Origin: Macrocystis pyrifera
Taxonomy: Eukaryota; Sar; Phaeophyceae; Laminariales; Laminariaceae
Direction of reading: 5' to 3'
NCBI GenBank assembly: GCA_031763025.1
Contig: JASSKH010000014.1
Location: 12,347,201-12,411,200, forward strand
Length of the DNA stretch: 64,000 nucleotides
In this document: positions 22,145-34,059 of the stretch, piece by piece
Layout of the letters: each line of letters starts with the position of its first letter
Numbering within the stretch: position 1 is the first letter of the stretch
Program-made: the position numbers and the translations under genes
Notes under the pieces: model-generated
The model's input: only the letters and a program-made list of their open reading frames with translations
The model's database searches: none
What the model was told of the DNA's origin: nothing

Positions 22145-23670
22145 CGGATAGATCATCTGTCATAACACTGCATGATACAGATCGCGCACCATGTCCCAAA
22201 ACGGCAGGTACTTGGCAGGTAGGTCTGGGTAGGTTTGATTTGTTCTAAATGAGGATCTACAGTAGTAGCAGTAGCATTGACTTGTATATCGCGATCTGTC
22301 CGATGCGTGACATGCAGGTGAAAACTACTCCGTGTAAACGCGTGAAGCCCAGGCGCCCAGTCGTCGTCCATATAATATTATCATTAATCCTGGTTGACGG
22401 CATTTTCCCAGAATTCGGAAGAAATGTGATTGGTCGATGCTAAAAAACAGTGATATATACAGCAGTATTATGCTGAAAAACTGCACTATCCTGTACCCGG
22501 TAGGGTAACCACGTACTACATATTGTACGTACCCCCCCCCACACACACCCACCACCCAGCCTACGCCCTGAGAACGAGCGAAGTCGCTCGCGTGTCGACT
22601 TGAAACTGAAGAACCTGCGATCAAAGAGGCTCATTGTTCTTCAACCGAGCAGAAGGGGTCTCGGCAGTCTCTCCCCGTCGTGCTGGTTGCCGACATCTAC
22701 CTTCAGTGCCGCCGTCAATCACTCGTCATCATCCATCCACCCGGTGAGGACCTGCCTACCCGACTGCCTGCCTGCCTGCCTGCCTGCCCGCCTCACTCAT
22801 AATGAAGAACGGTTTAACTACAACTGCATGTACTCAATGATACTTCGAACTATTAATAGGCAAAAAAGGAGCCCTGTGAAACATGTCATACATGGATGAC
22901 AGCAAGTAGTTCCAGAACACAAGTAAATTGCATTCGATTTTTCTTTGTACTCTCCTGCTGATCCTGGTGTATCGTTACAGGTTACAGCAGGTGTCCCGGA
23001 GGATTGCTTGTACCGGGTGGCGTGCTTTAGGGTTTTATTGGGGGCGACCAGGAAAAAATGAAACCCTGCTGAGCTGCTCTATATACTATTAATATGTGAA
23101 AACCATGCGTTTTTCCTCTTAAAAAAGTCACTGTTGTTTCACAGTCTTCATGGAATCTACTATTACGGGGGTCCATAGTTAATAGGATCTATGGTGTACA
23201 TAAAACACTATATATGTACCTATTTTTTCTAACAAAATTTGGTCCCGTTAACTATGGACCCCCGTAATATCAATACCGGTACTACTCCTGCTGCGTAGAA
23301 TGTAGAATCCGTTCGTTCTTTTTCGACCAACGGGAAGAAGAGCAGTAGCAATAATTCTGGTAAATAATACCAGGTATTCCATTCGGTTCGTTCCAATATG
23401 TTTCTAAATTCTTTGTTTTTTTAACTTTGAAGTTTACGACTGCAAGAAAATGAACCTATACTAATTTCAAGTATTTAGTCCCCAACATCGCGGGCGGTGC
23501 GGTTCTAACTGGGTCAAGACACACGCTCTAATACTAGAATGACTTCACCTCGACGAGCTTCTTTCATACGTCGTATTAAAATTACCGTTCGTTACACAAG
23601 TGCCACGGGACACTCGTTGAGTGTTGAATAATACAGTAGTTGAAACTGAAAGGCAGCACCACTGTACAGT
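22145..23670 (+). repeat. Segmental duplication, copy b
   Basis: Partner of 11,490-12,980. It has gained a MITE at 23,163-23,267 and a CTGCCTGC tandem tract near 22,762-22,790, and lacks the CACGCAGCTTGC block of copy a. Reading frames are not conserved between copies. Confidence 0.75.
23163..23267 (-). mobile_element. TTACGGGGG-family MITE, copy C
   Basis: A well preserved 105-bp copy. The ends are TTACGGGGGTCCATAG and its complement CTATGGACCCCCGTAA, flanked by TA (23,161-23,162 and 23,268-23,269). It sits inside segmental duplication copy b; copy a has no MITE at the corresponding place (near 12,410-12,425). Confidence 0.9.
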
Positions 23671-23698
23671 AATACAGCACAATAATAACACTACAACA

Positions 23699-24036
23699 CC
23701 CCCGATGGCTTGGTGGGTGGTCCGCGAGCCTGTCAATATTAATTGCGTGGGTTCGAGTCTCACCGAGTGCATGCTTGTAGGGACTTTTTCTTGCACAAAA
23801 TTGATTAGCGGAAAGCGCAAGAGCGTTAGTTAGCTGCACATTCGATGAAAATCGACGAGCAGTGAAAATGCTGAACCCTATGCGCGACACAAAAAATTCA
23901 CGTACCGGGGGGGAGAAGGGACGACGCCTGTGACCACGGCTTGTCCAGAAGATCGCTGAGGGTAAAACCTCTCCTACGAGTTAGGCTGGAAAGTAAAAGT
24001 GATGACTTGAGAAAAAACAATAAAACACCCAGTACT
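23699..24036 (+). mobile_element. SINE-like unit S1 with tRNA-like head
   Basis: The head has a good internal Pol III A-box match (TGGCTTGGTGGG from 23,706) and B-box match (GGTTCGAGTC at 23,750-23,759) at tRNA-like spacing. The T-arm at 23,747-23,763 folds with a 7-base loop. The 5' and 3' acceptor sides do not pair, so it is not a functional tRNA. A body with ATGCTGAACCCTATGCGCGA and CTGTGACCACGGCTTGTC follows, then an A-rich end (GAGAAAAAACAATAAAAC) running straight into (TAC)n. Related units lie at 21,228-21,505 and 25,990-26,370 (inverted) and 63,699-63,880. tRNA-like head, body and simple-repeat tail are the layout of a SINE; the call is by structure only. Confidence 0.5.
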
Positions 24037-24214
<178 letters not shown>

Positions 24215-26475
24215 GAAAACCACCCTTTGCCACAGAGGAATGAAAGTACCCTCATAGGCTACCGAGCATACTGAGCAACCACATATACACATGCAATGCT
24301 CTTCGTAGTAGGGGCAACTGCTACAGGGGGGATACTGGCGGGTGTTTGTCAGAAATTTCGGTCACAATAGTCGACCCCATCATTGAGCTGAGAGTAGAGG
24401 TCGGTGCTGTGGCGTCTGGGGACATTCTGGGGATACCAACCGGTTTTTTTTATTTCTGATGCCGTGTAGAGCCCCCACGCTCCGCCTCCGCTGTCCCGTA
24501 AAAACATCGGTATGAGGCGATCTCGGGTAACGGCAGCGGTCGCGACTGCAACCAACTTACCTACCACAATGTCCGCAGCGATGAGGGTCCCGTTACCGCA
24601 GCAGAAGCAGCTGCCGCCGGGAAAGCAACACCCATAGGAGCGTGCAGCGATAGGGGTAGTACGTTTCGGCCTACACTGTCACTGGGACTGACGGGACTCC
24701 TCAAGTAAGGAACTACCCGATAAGGCATGCCTCATCGTTGTTTTAACAATGTTGTTCGACAGAGAGCGCGTACGTAGCCATGGGATTTCTCTTCGGGTTA
24801 ACACTTTTTTCAAAGCCGTTGTGCGGGGGATAAGTAGAGTTCTTCAAGCGAGAGGGTCTAAGTGCTTTTAGGTACACCCTTACCGAATCATAGGATCATT
24901 CATAGTACCGATCGTCACCACAACTACGCCGAAAAAAAACGTGGAGTGCTGCTACTGTTGCAACATCCGTGATCGCCACGATGGTAGCATCACACTCGGG
25001 CACCACCTCCTCGGCTTGAACTACAGCTATCACTGATGCCATGGCTACGATCGCCACCACCTCGGCCTGAAGTACAGCTGTCACTGACGCCATGACCGCT
25101 GTTGCTACGACCCCCGTCTCACGATTGAAGCTTCCGCAAGGGTCGTCGCTATGGGAGCTTCTTGAGCGAGGAGACCTACCACGGAACAGGGTCTGTTAAA
25201 ACTGTTGCGTTTTTGCGCTGGCGCAACGTTTGGGTTGGCATTACGGTTTACTGCGACAGCTACCGCGGCTTATGTGGGACTCACTCAAACAAGTCAGGCT
25301 TCGTGCGCCGCAAGCCTGTTCGTCGAAAGGCTGATGGTGCCGCCGTCGCCAGAGGCGAGAATTGTGTTGAAGATACCTATTGCAGACATTTGCTTGAGGT
25401 TCGGGAAGCTGTTTAACCCACTTTATCAATTGACGTTTGGGTACATATTTACGCGAAACACCTTTCGGAGGTTTTTGGAAGCGTCTAAATTCCCTCTGTC
25501 AGGTGAGGTGCGGACATACCATGTCCACGCAAATAGTTATACAAAAATATTGCGGCGCATGTTGCGGGCGTACCAATCGCGCTACGAGTAACACACACCG
25601 AGGCCCTACAGCAACAAATGCCACGCCATGAAGAGCCTGATGCCCTACCGTGGAGTGCCTGCATACCTTCTCCCCCATGTAAGACGCCAGCTGTTAAGTG
25701 CGGTTAGCAACACTCCACGGCTGTAGTGGAACATAAGGAGAAGGGCACGAGCCTGGGCTTGGTCGGCACCAGTACGAGCTTGGGGGGAGGGGTATCAACA
25801 TCAAACCGATCGTCGAACTCCATAATCGTTCGACAAGGAGACAACTACGACACGTGGAATCCGCCCTCTTGGCTACTACAGACAAGCCGTCCGAACCCAA
25901 TAGGGTAGCGAATGTGGATTTATGCTGCTTCTGTCTGCAGTGATATTTCCCTTCCTCTCTCCCCCTTTGGTTTTGTGTTTAGTAATCACGTTTACTTTTC
26001 AGATCAACTGAAGAGAGGTTTAACCACTAGCTGCCTTTTAAACAATCCGTACTCATCGGTGTTGCCCCTTCCCCCCGCTCCCCGTATGCGACATGCCTTC
26101 ATTGGTATGATTATTGTTAGTATGGTTTACCATCCGACAATGTGCAGCTTGTGTCACTCGCAAAACGTGATGAGCTAAATAACTTGATCTTGACGCAGAG
26201 GGGTTCAGCGGCCCCACTGCTTACTATCTTGCGTCGGAATTTGCCGACTCGCGCTCTCGCACACTCGGCGACGTGACAAGGCCCAAGAAGCGTCCTGTGC
26301 CTAATAACATGCGCCTGTCGAGATTCCAACCCTAGATAGTGCCCTCGCCAGCGAGGATGGCAGTTTACCATTGACTCATAACGTTGGTGGCCTCTTCCAC
26401 ACCATATAAATTATCCAACGCATCTATCCACCATACTCGAGGTGTGTTGTCCCCGTTTCTTGCCTTTTTCGTACA
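24215..26475 (+). repeat. Large dispersed repeat R, copy 2
   Basis: Partner of 18,538-21,630, somewhat shorter. It holds the same GTTGCG...GCGCTGGCGCAAC palindromic core near 25,202-25,230 and an inverted SINE-like unit in its right part (25,990-26,370). With S1 at its left edge, this copy is bracketed by two inverted related units, about 23.7-24.0 and 26.0-26.4 kb. No intact gene is seen. Confidence 0.7.
25990..26370 (-). mobile_element. SINE-like unit S3
   Basis: The reverse complement carries GAACCCCTCTGCG, GGGGAAGGGGCAACACCGATG and TGATCTGAAAAGTAAACGTG blocks in the same order as S1. A degenerate B-box-like stretch lies near 26,325. More diverged than S2. Confidence 0.4.
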
Positions 26476-27439
26476 TATTTCATATTGGTACACCGAAACG
26501 TGCGGCGTGTATGAGTATATATAATGAATAGCCCGGGCAGAAGTAATCAACTTATCCATCCACCTTTCGTTGATCCATCTCCCCCGCTCATTCTTGCTAC
26601 AATAGTGCAAGGCCCTAACCTACCTACTGCTCAGGGAATATTTTACAGTTTAGACAGATTAATCGTTCGGATCCTGACCTTCTGTCCTATGGCAGTTTTG
26701 CAGGGTCTGTACAGCCGCACACATACATATCCCATCCGGGAAAACTGCCCTAAGTCACGCAGATTACACGACCCCCACCAGGAAACATATCCTAGATCAT
26801 ACGGAATAGGAATCTATATTCCCCTTGAAACATCTAGATCATGATCTATCTGACGTGTGTAGCTACTAGGGCGGGAGATTTGAACAGTGGAAACTCGGAC
26901 GAGTACCATACATCGAAAAGCAACAGAGTCAGTAGGGGGGGGGGTGGACGCATTTAGTGGTTTCCTTTGCCTGGATCATGATACAACACCACCTTGGAGG
27001 CCGCATACACCTTGTTCCTCCACAGACATGCTATTATCTGTGCCACCCTGCGCAGGGAGAAATATAAGGGGAATGATGGCATCACGTACCAGGTAGTGTT
27101 TATGATAAGGCACCCAAAAGGCAGTTACATAGTATACCCATTGCTGTCCCTGGAAAGTGGTACACACCGGAAATTAAATTAACTCATTGAAGCTGTCATC
27201 CATTTTCAAGTTCGCCTCGCCCTTCATGCGACTCACCGGATACCTCACGGCGCTTCGCGCTAGGTGCAAGCAAGGTCCGCCTGGTCGGTGAACACCCGCC
27301 GTGCTCCGTCCCGACATTGTAGGGATGCGCTGGTCTGTGTCATACGACTACGGTTATGCTTGATATCGAGTACCCCCCCCCCCCCCTCTCTGCCCCCCCC
27401 TAACCCTTGCGCCGGAGGGAAGGGGGTTAAATCCTATGA
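26476..27439. other. No supported gene; poly-C tract
   Basis: TACCAGGTA occurs at 27,087. A C-rich tract (14 or so Cs, then a second C run) lies at about 27,369-27,400. A GGCGCTTCGCGC hairpin-like word occurs near 27,250 and similar words near 40,508 and 60,298. Open frames are short and unrecognised. Confidence 0.4.
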
Positions 27440-27566
27440 TCAGATCATGGCTTGTTCAGAATGCCGCCGGCCGCTTGGCGTGTATTCTCTTGCCTGCATT
27501 GTGTTTCTGGATACGACAGGTCAAGCGACAGAAAAACACAGAATGACCGTGTCCATATTCACGTGA
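27440..27566 (+). pseudogene. Unassigned CxxC protein fragment, copy 1
   Basis: The frame reads DQIMACSECRRPLGVYSLAC and then FLDTTG. The inverted sequence at 39,463-39,600 reads DQITVCLQCQRPPDVKY, with the same spacing and similar flanking DNA. Shared C-x-x-C-x-R-P and downstream Cys suggest a once-coding zinc-binding segment of a repeated element. I do not recognise the family. The flanking frame degenerates, so I treat it as a fragment. Confidence 0.35.
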
Positions 27567-28639
27567 AACAATAGTCGTGTATCCCTGGTATGATCGATGC
27601 AATCCAAGTAACTCAGTGACATTCGTCCAGGTCTTCTCAATCAAGTAGTTTGGGATGAATTCGTGGCCTCATTCCCCACCTCGGGCGAGGACCGATCCCC
27701 CCCTACCTGTCGCGAATACATACTGGTACGTAGTGCATATGAAAAATGGTTTATTTCCGGCAGTACAAGGCCAAGGATACTAGTTAGGCGCTTGGACCGT
27801 ATTGCGCAAAGCTAACCACGAGCCGGAGTGCATGGTGCAGTCTCCTCACCACGAGCCGGAGGCGAGGTGCGCCCCCTCCCCTAGAGGGCTCCGGAGTCCC
27901 CCCGCAAGGGGCGGGCTCTGCTTGCATGGGCCCGCCGGAGGTCAAAGTTTGAACCTATGTAATAATAATAATAACATGTGCCTCACACCCGCTCCTTCCA
28001 CCTTGTAATAGCATGGTGTATACCAGGTATGCCCTTGATATTACAATAAAAAGTACGTCTTACCTACACCTTGTACCCACCATTAGTACAGTAGTAATAC
28101 CCTCCAATATAGCAGGCATGCATCAGGCTGGCTTACAGTGTCATGCAACACGCAAACAAGCAAGCACGAAGGTGCGATCGTAATATGCACGCAACGAGGT
28201 ACAGTGACAACCCTCGAAACGATACTTTCCTGAACGCTTTGACAAGATATTTGTGCGACAAAGTACTGCAGTTTGGCATGAGCGATACATGTGTCGAGCA
28301 GCATGAGAAAAGGTGCGCCACGACGTTTTGCCTGCGGCGAAACGGACATATTTTCCGCATTTTCACGCCTACGACCAAAGCTAGTGCGGACTTCGAAAGC
28401 AGATGTGCGGCAAGTCGCATTTAGCGTTTGGACGACGATGTGCTGGGAGTAATTCTGACGAAATATGCGCGCCAGCGAAGCAATTCACCACCTAACTATA
28501 GTCCTGATTCAAGCTTGACGAATGCCTCCATGCCATCGATTTTATTGATTCAATTGTTATATTGACCTCGTATTTGCATAATTTATGCGTCTTTTGTTCC
28601 GAGATGGACGTGAATGCCAGTGGAATGAGTGTGTAAGAT
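27567..28639. other. No supported gene
   Basis: TACCAGGTA at 28,021 and an (AAT) run near 27,958-27,974. A GC-rich block with ACGAGCCGGAG repeated twice lies at 27,810-27,865. Overlapping frames on both strands at 28,083-28,424 are of equal length and unrecognised. Confidence 0.4.
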
Positions 28640-28966
28640 ATGAGAGTTGGTCACAGTCGCGCAAATGTTTGATGTATTCTGATTGTTTGGTTGGTATGAT
28701 TTATGTAGTTGCAAATTGTCCAAGGGGCATGTGCGGTGGGTTTTGTGCTTTCCCGAATGGGTTGCATAAAAATATATTTGGATGGTTTTCAAGGGTCACG
28801 GAGAAGAAGGATGAGAGGCCCCTTGACCTCTGTCTACCTCACAACTACAAGTACAAAAAACATGGAACCTCTACAACGACAACAACAAGAACGACAATAC
28901 CATCTCTTCTTTTGCTCCCGTGCCTCATGGCAAGGTCGAGCGGCGCCACACCCGGTGTACGAGTTG

Positions 28967-29290
28967 AAACGCCAAACATGCCTCAAAAACAACACTTCCT
29001 TAATCACGTCTGCAAGCGCCACGTAGTCTGCCTCCGTAATGGAGAGTGTGACGCACTTCTGAGTCCTAGAAAACCAAGACACACAGGCACCCCCACACAA
29101 TACCAATCCTCCTGAAACTGGCCTTCTGTCAGCCGCGTTGCTTGCGTAGTCCGCGTCAGCAAATACCTGCAAGCTCAGCCCCCCTGTTGTACCTCTCTGA
29201 AAAGTAATCCCGAAGGAGCTAGTCCGTCTCACCTACCCTAAAATATCAAGTACTGCCTCCAGTGCACTAACTTTGGTGCAGCGCAGTACC
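28967..29290 (-). pseudogene. Copia RNase H domain fragment
   Basis: The minus-strand frame (28,834-29,232 and slightly upstream) has FGITFQRG, then FADADYASNAADRRPVSGG, a VSWFSRTQK stretch and SITEADYVALADVIKEV. These are the characteristic blocks of Ty1/copia RNase H, with the catalytic-type acidic residues in ADADYA and TEADY. An in-frame stop lies between the DILG segment and VRRTSS. The domain ends abruptly after RHVWRFN, where it joins unrelated sequence shared with 32,431, so its C-terminal third has been deleted. Confidence 0.85.
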
Positions 29291-29480
29291 TTGCCACTGC
29301 TCGTACGGCATTGAAGATGTCTGGTCGAGTCTGAGTTGATAGCCACATAAGTCAGCCTACCAACTCGCAAAACGGGCAGTCTCCCGGTGCTTTATTCTTG
29401 TCGAATTCCGCAAGTTTCGTGCCATCAGGAAGCGGAACACTCTTATCAAACTCTATCCCGTACTCATCTGCCAAATGTTC
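29291..29480 (-). pseudogene. C-terminal end of copia reverse transcriptase
   Basis: On the minus strand the frame reads KAPGDCPFCELVG, a stop, then LMWLSTQTRPDIFNAVRAVA. The L-V-G-x-L-M-W-L and T-R-P-D-I pattern is the conserved reverse transcriptase end and connection segment of Ty1/copia polyproteins. A nonsense codon and a later frame change before RNase H show decay. The palm domain with its YVDD-type motif is not present upstream. Confidence 0.75.
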
Positions 29481-29656
29481 AGCGAACGTCTGCTGTATAA
29501 TCTCGAGCACCCCCTTCTAACGACGTTTCCTCGCGGTTTCCATTCGTCAGCTCTTTGCGGCGACTTGCGTCGACGGCCTCCCGCGTATCAAATATCGACA
29601 ACAGCGCCGTCTTGTTCGTCATTGACAGAAGGCCGACGCTATGGTGAAGGCCTTGG

Positions 29657-30101
29657 TCACGGCTTACTGGCGACGGCCGGGGCGGCTCCTCTGGAGTTGT
29701 TGAGCGCTGAATGTCTGGTGTGGCCAAGAACTGAACCGTCTTCGAACAGGTACGGCCGGATATCCGTTGCGGCTCCGGTGGCGGGTGAAGCGGCAGTAGT
29801 GGCGGCGGTGGCTGCAGCGGTGGTGGCGGCGGCCGGACCGGCGGTGGCGGCGGGTGAAGCGACGGTGGCGGCGACTGAAGTGGCGGTGGCGGCGGCCCCG
29901 TACGTAAGGCTCAAAATTGGTATTGCCGGCGCGACGGCGTACCCTGAACCCCTCGCGTCCGGCGGCGCCGGCACGGGCATGACGGGCGCACGCGGGACCG
30001 TCCGCACCACGTCGCTGGTGTAGCAGATGCCGCCCGTCGAGGCCTTGTTTACCTTCACAGCGGACGACGGATGGTTGCACCCATTGTTCAGCAAGTAGCA
30101 T
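29657..30101 (-). repeat. Ala/Pro-rich linker of the copia relic
   Basis: GGCGGTGGCGGC-type codon repeats give alanine/threonine/proline-rich frames of 145 codons in two minus-strand frames. It lies between integrase and reverse transcriptase, where copia polyproteins have a variable linker. Both frames being open reflects base composition, not two genes. Confidence 0.5.
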
Positions 30102-30109
30102 GGTACGGC

Positions 30110-30902
30110 CTAGATGTCCGATTTAGACCTACGGTCCACCAGGATAATGTCTTCTTGGAAGAACGGCATAACCTGCAGATTCGGCAGTCGCGAGTAGAAT
30201 ACCTCGTATGGTGACCGCCACCCGATGCTGGCCTTGGTCGCGGACCGGTTGATTCTGCCGGCGGTCCAAAGGACAGCTTCCAGCCACAGGCGGTTGCCAT
30301 CGACCCCGACATGGGGAATCCGGGCGAGGTGGACGCTCGGAAATAGCCGTAGAATCTCGCGGCGAGCCGCATGGACACCCTTCATGGCCCGACAGATCGC
30401 GCTCTCGACAACGGCGTTCTGCTGCGGCTTGCCCGGGGCCGTGCACTCACGTCGATTCCCTGCAGCATCGCAGAGATCGATGAAGCTGCGGTCGATGAAC
30501 TCCCCACCGTTGTCCGTACGAAAGCAGAGTGGTCGCCCCATGGCGTTGGTGTCGGCGAGAAACTTCTGGACGAACGCGGTGGTCTCCGACTTTGTCCTCA
30601 TCCCGTACGACCGCATCCACCGCGCAGCGCTGTCGACGAACATGATCGGACAATGAGACCCGCTCATGGACGCCTCGTATGGGCCGGCCAGGTCGATGTG
30701 CACCGTCTTCATACGCCTCCTTGCGCGCGATGTCGTCCTCCGCGGCACCTTCGCTCGCACGCCCTTCGCTTCCAAACATCCACTACACGTTTGCAGCACT
30801 CCCGTCAGGGTGATACCGTGCTGCCCAGCCGTTTCCCTCAACAGACGTTCGTTCAGGTGGCCGGAGGAGAGGTGAAAGTGGTTAATATCAATAAATTTGT
30901 CA
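30110..30902 (-). pseudogene. Copia integrase with gag-pre-integrase zinc finger
   Basis: The minus-strand frame has HLSSGHLNERLL and CSGCLEAKG, matching the H-x-x-x-x-H ... C-x-x-C zinc finger before integrase. The catalytic core follows, with acidic residues in HIDLAGP, FRTDNGGEF and the glutamate of PQQNAVVES. Thirty-five residues separate the second Asp from the Glu, as in D,D35E integrases. The ending (GWRSPYEVFYSRLPN) corresponds to the usual P-Y-E-x-x-x-x-x-x-P block. This core of 243 codons is unbroken, but the rest of the element is not. It would insert retroelement cDNA in an active element. Confidence 0.9.
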
Positions 30903-31080
30903 CGTTTCCCAACAGTGAATAGACGCCTACCCGGAGCAAGTATACGTGTCCCTGCGGTATCTGCCTCAATCCTTCGGCAGCGACAGCGCGATCACCCAGG
31001 CGGACAAGATGACTTGAGCCGCGGCCGGAGATCAGATTGGAAAACGAAGGTCGCGGCGAAGGCATCCGTTTCAGAGTAGT

Positions 31081-31616
31081 AGCAAGGGTGGGGAGATGAT
31101 ACACGCGTGCACGTACAGACGTGCTTGGAGTCGAGACCCATGAATTTGTTTTCTTCACTGGGTATCGGATTTTGAAGTTTAAAGCTGGGTGATTTATAGT
31201 TGGCCGATCTAGTTGGAAGCAACTTGATTGCTTTGTAACCCCCCCCCCCCCCCCCCCGATGCAGTGTTTGGGTGATACTGTTTTATATGCTACTGCATAA
31301 AGTACGGTCACGTGCGTACGTAGGGAGGAACTATGAGTATGGTAGTACTATACTACGCCCGTGCGCGTACCTATGCAAAGTTTATTACTGTTTTGAATTG
31401 TCAGTGGTATGCAATAGGTATTTTTAGTGGTTGGTTTATAAGGAAGACACAGCTTTGGTAAGATGTATCGTCGAGAGATTCGGGTGGTATTGTGCTGACT
31501 TGGAGGAATAAGATATTTTCAATTTTAATGAATATACTAACCTCGAAGAGCAGTATATGTTGGATTTTATTGAGTTTTCGGAATTCGAAGGGCCATGTGT
31601 ACACAGCAGGGAGGCG
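31081..31616. other. No supported gene; poly-C tract
   Basis: A run of 19 Cs lies at 31,239-31,257. Nothing coding is recognised. Confidence 0.6.
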
Positions 31617-31828
31617 GTTGTGCGTGTGTAGTAGTTTTCAACTGGTGGCCGTTTGAATATAGCAGCGTGATTAGTAGTTTTCAACTGATGACCGTTTGAA
31701 TTTCGCGGACAGACGTCAGTAGTTGCGGCAGTTGACTGTTTGGTTGTGCGTGTATATTAACTTTTCAACTAATGACCGTTTGAATATCGCGGACAGAGGT
31801 CCGTAGTTACGGCAGTTGAGTGTTTGGG
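31617..31828 (+). repeat. Short tandem repeat array, three units
   Basis: The block TTTTCAACTGATGACCGTTTG occurs in variant form three times (near 31,635, 31,677 and 31,763). The last two are followed by CGCGGACAGA, then AGTTGCGGCAGTTGA or AGTTACGGCAGTTGA. Unit length varies from about 47 to 84 bp. Confidence 0.7.
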
Positions 31829-32107
31829 AGATTATTGAAGCTTATGATACGCCAGTACGGTACGGTTTGGAAACTTGCGTTGAATTTGAGTTCGTGGATT
31901 TTGGATGAGTTTGGTGATTTCTTTAGCATGGAGGCAGCTGTTTAATGGATTTTGGGATTTCTGTGTTTGAATTGGTGGCACTACACTATAACTACTTGTA
32001 GTGCCACGACGACAGCACCTATGTGTTGGATGATTGTAGACCTACAGCAGTACGGCATTGACACTATGATCATGACAGTGTGCCGCGAATGAGGAGGCTG
32101 TAATACA
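31829..32107. other. Spacer, nothing recognised
   Basis: Short spacer between the tandem array and the copia-related 3' segment. ACAGTGTGCCGCGAATGAGG near 32,080 is weakly similar to the end of the 28.6-kb copy. Confidence 0.35.
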
Positions 32108-32600
32108 TAACAGTTGTTCACAGTCGCGCAAATGTTTGATGCATTCTGATTAATTGGTTGGTATGATTTATGTAGCTGCAAATTGTCCAAGGAGCATATG
32201 CGGTGGGTTTAGTGCTTCCCCGAATGGGTTGCATAAAAATGCATTTGGATGTTTTTCCAGGGTCACGGGGAAGAAGGATGGGAGGCCCCTTGACCTCTGT
32301 CTACCTCACAACTGCAAGTACGAAAAATAGAACCCCTACAACGACAATAACAAGAACAACAACACAATCTCTTCTTTTTCTCCGGCGCCTCATGGCAAGG
32401 TCGAGCGGCGCAACACCCGGTGCACGAGTTGTCCGCTTAGAGTGAACGAGAGCTGTCTTTCTATACCGCAACCTTTCCCCGTGTAGTCGGTCACAATGTA
32501 TTTTCCTTCGCGCCGCTTGCAACACGAATTCTTTCACTAACTGAGCTGGCTGTGAATGCTCCTCGACATATTACCCCCTACCTGCGGATGAGACAGGGGC
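32108..32600 (-). mobile_element. Copia-related 3' segment, second copy
   Basis: 32,108-32,431 repeats 28,640-28,966 in the same orientation. Upstream on the minus strand (32,600-32,440) a frame reads QLVKEFVLQAARRKIHCD and then RKTAL, weakly like the RNase H C-terminal tail (x-x-L-T-K-A-L) of copia elements. I infer the 3' end of another decayed element; the identification of the tail is tentative. Confidence 0.5.
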
Positions 32601-34059
32601 TGGCTCCGTATATATGATATTCGGGGTATCTGCTTTTCTCGGTTGTGAACAATAAACGGCAATCATTCGTATACATCTTGTTCACCCTTTCTTCGTTGCC
32701 CCTTCTACTTCTTGTACTAATACAACAGCTGTATGGATTACGTGATCGGCATTGGTTTCGTCATGCGCATTGCGGGGCTTTAATCTCCGAAGTGAGAAGT
32801 CGCGTGGCGGCCGTGTGATGAGTTTGATATGCATAACGCACTATATACTTACCCTGCTCGGTAATCGGTCTATTCATTATAATTGCTTCTATTCGCCCAT
32901 ATGGGAAAACCTTGACGCTCAAAACACTCAGAAAAGGGGGAGATGCGGTTTGGTGGAGACGATTTGCCTCTCAGGTGGCCGGGACTCCCCCGCTCGCACA
33001 AGACGGGCGGCGTAAACAAAGCCTTGTGGAAGCATTGAGCGATGTATCTATATCCCCACAAAGTGTCGAGAACCTCTCAAATCGGTACGGCAAATGGTGT
33101 GTTGCATTTGTCGATGTCTCCACAAGGATTGTTTTACGGTACCCTTGCTCGTGGCCGCACCGTCGAAGCTGACGTGTCGCCGACTCTTGCACTATTTTCG
33201 ACAGTCATGGTTGGCGGGTGCTTGGTTGAAAAAAATACACTACACGGATGGCTTCAAAAACTGATGGCAACGAAAACGTGGCCTCGACATCTGGGTCTCA
33301 AACGTATATCTGGTATTATTTTGGTCGAGAAGGAGAACCAAGTAGTGAATTTGTAAGAACGCGTTGTACCATTCCGACGTCCCGCACCTTTTACCGCGTA
33401 TCGTACTTTAGCGTATCTCTTACGACAGAGGGTTCCCTTCTTTCAACCCGGATTACTGTGCGCACACGACAAAATAAAGGCCGATAATAGCATGAGAACA
33501 TCAACGCATACCGGTGCATAGTGTGGTACAAGGGAGACTGACAGAAAAGGCGCTTAGGAAATATGCAAAGGGACCGCTTTTTATCACAGCGGGAAGCAGT
33601 GGCCTCATAATTACATACCAGGCACCAGGTATTGGCACGTGCGGTCGAAGTATCACACACAGCTTGCAAAGGTGAGTTTCGAGAAAGTTTTTCAATCTCA
33701 TAGCAAGAGAGATATCCATTTTTTTCCAAACACGCGGTCCCTGTCCCATATATCGGGCGGTACCATGAAGAGCTCGGATAGTGAAAACGTCGTTGTCGCA
33801 GGCTTTGTGAAGATAACTACAGTATTAAAAAGAGAGCACGAGGCAAGCCATGCAGAATCGCACAGCTCGGTCGATCGTTCCGTTGATTGTTGCATCCACC
33901 CCTCCTTATCCCGCATAGATAGGTCATACGTGTACTGCACGTATACACGCATGATACATACCGGTACCTGGTACCAGATACCAATGTGAACGTGAACACT
34001 ATTAATACGATGTTCATGCTGTGTATAAATATCTCAGGTTGTAAAATGAAATTTTCATT
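32601..34059. other. No supported gene; dispersed repeat fragments
   Basis: 33,500-33,740 shares blocks with 61,640-61,800 (CACACAGCTTGCAAAG then AATCTCAT). TACCTGGTA lies at 33,965. Open frames up to 117 codons are unrecognised. Confidence 0.4.

Larger units (their letters stand above)
28600..31080 (-). mobile_element. Decayed Ty1/copia retrotransposon
   Basis: Read on the minus strand, the order is a protease-like and gag-pre-integrase remnant (about 31,060-30,850), integrase (to 30,110), an alanine/proline-rich linker (30,100-29,660), the end of reverse transcriptase (about 29,480-29,290) and RNase H (to 28,967). Integrase before RNase H is the copia order. Most of the reverse transcriptase is missing and there are stops and frame changes, so the element is dead. 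A 330-bp 3' segment (28,640-28,966) recurs directly at 32,108-32,431. That could be a second element's 3' end or a remnant of an LTR pair; I see no primer-binding site to support the LTR reading. Confidence 0.8.

Noticed and set aside
23699..23771. A tRNA gene
   Set aside because: The A- and B-box-like words and the T-arm are present, but the acceptor sides do not pair and the anticodon arm does not fold normally. Kept only as a SINE-like head.
30225..30922. Plus-strand frames of 143 and 183 codons over the integrase
   Set aside because: They are antisense to a frame with clear integrase motifs.
28640..32431. The 330-bp direct repeats as the LTR pair of the copia element
   Set aside because: No primer-binding site, polypurine tract or TG...CA ends could be found, and one copy is preceded by RNase-H-tail-like sequence. 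Left open as an alternative only.
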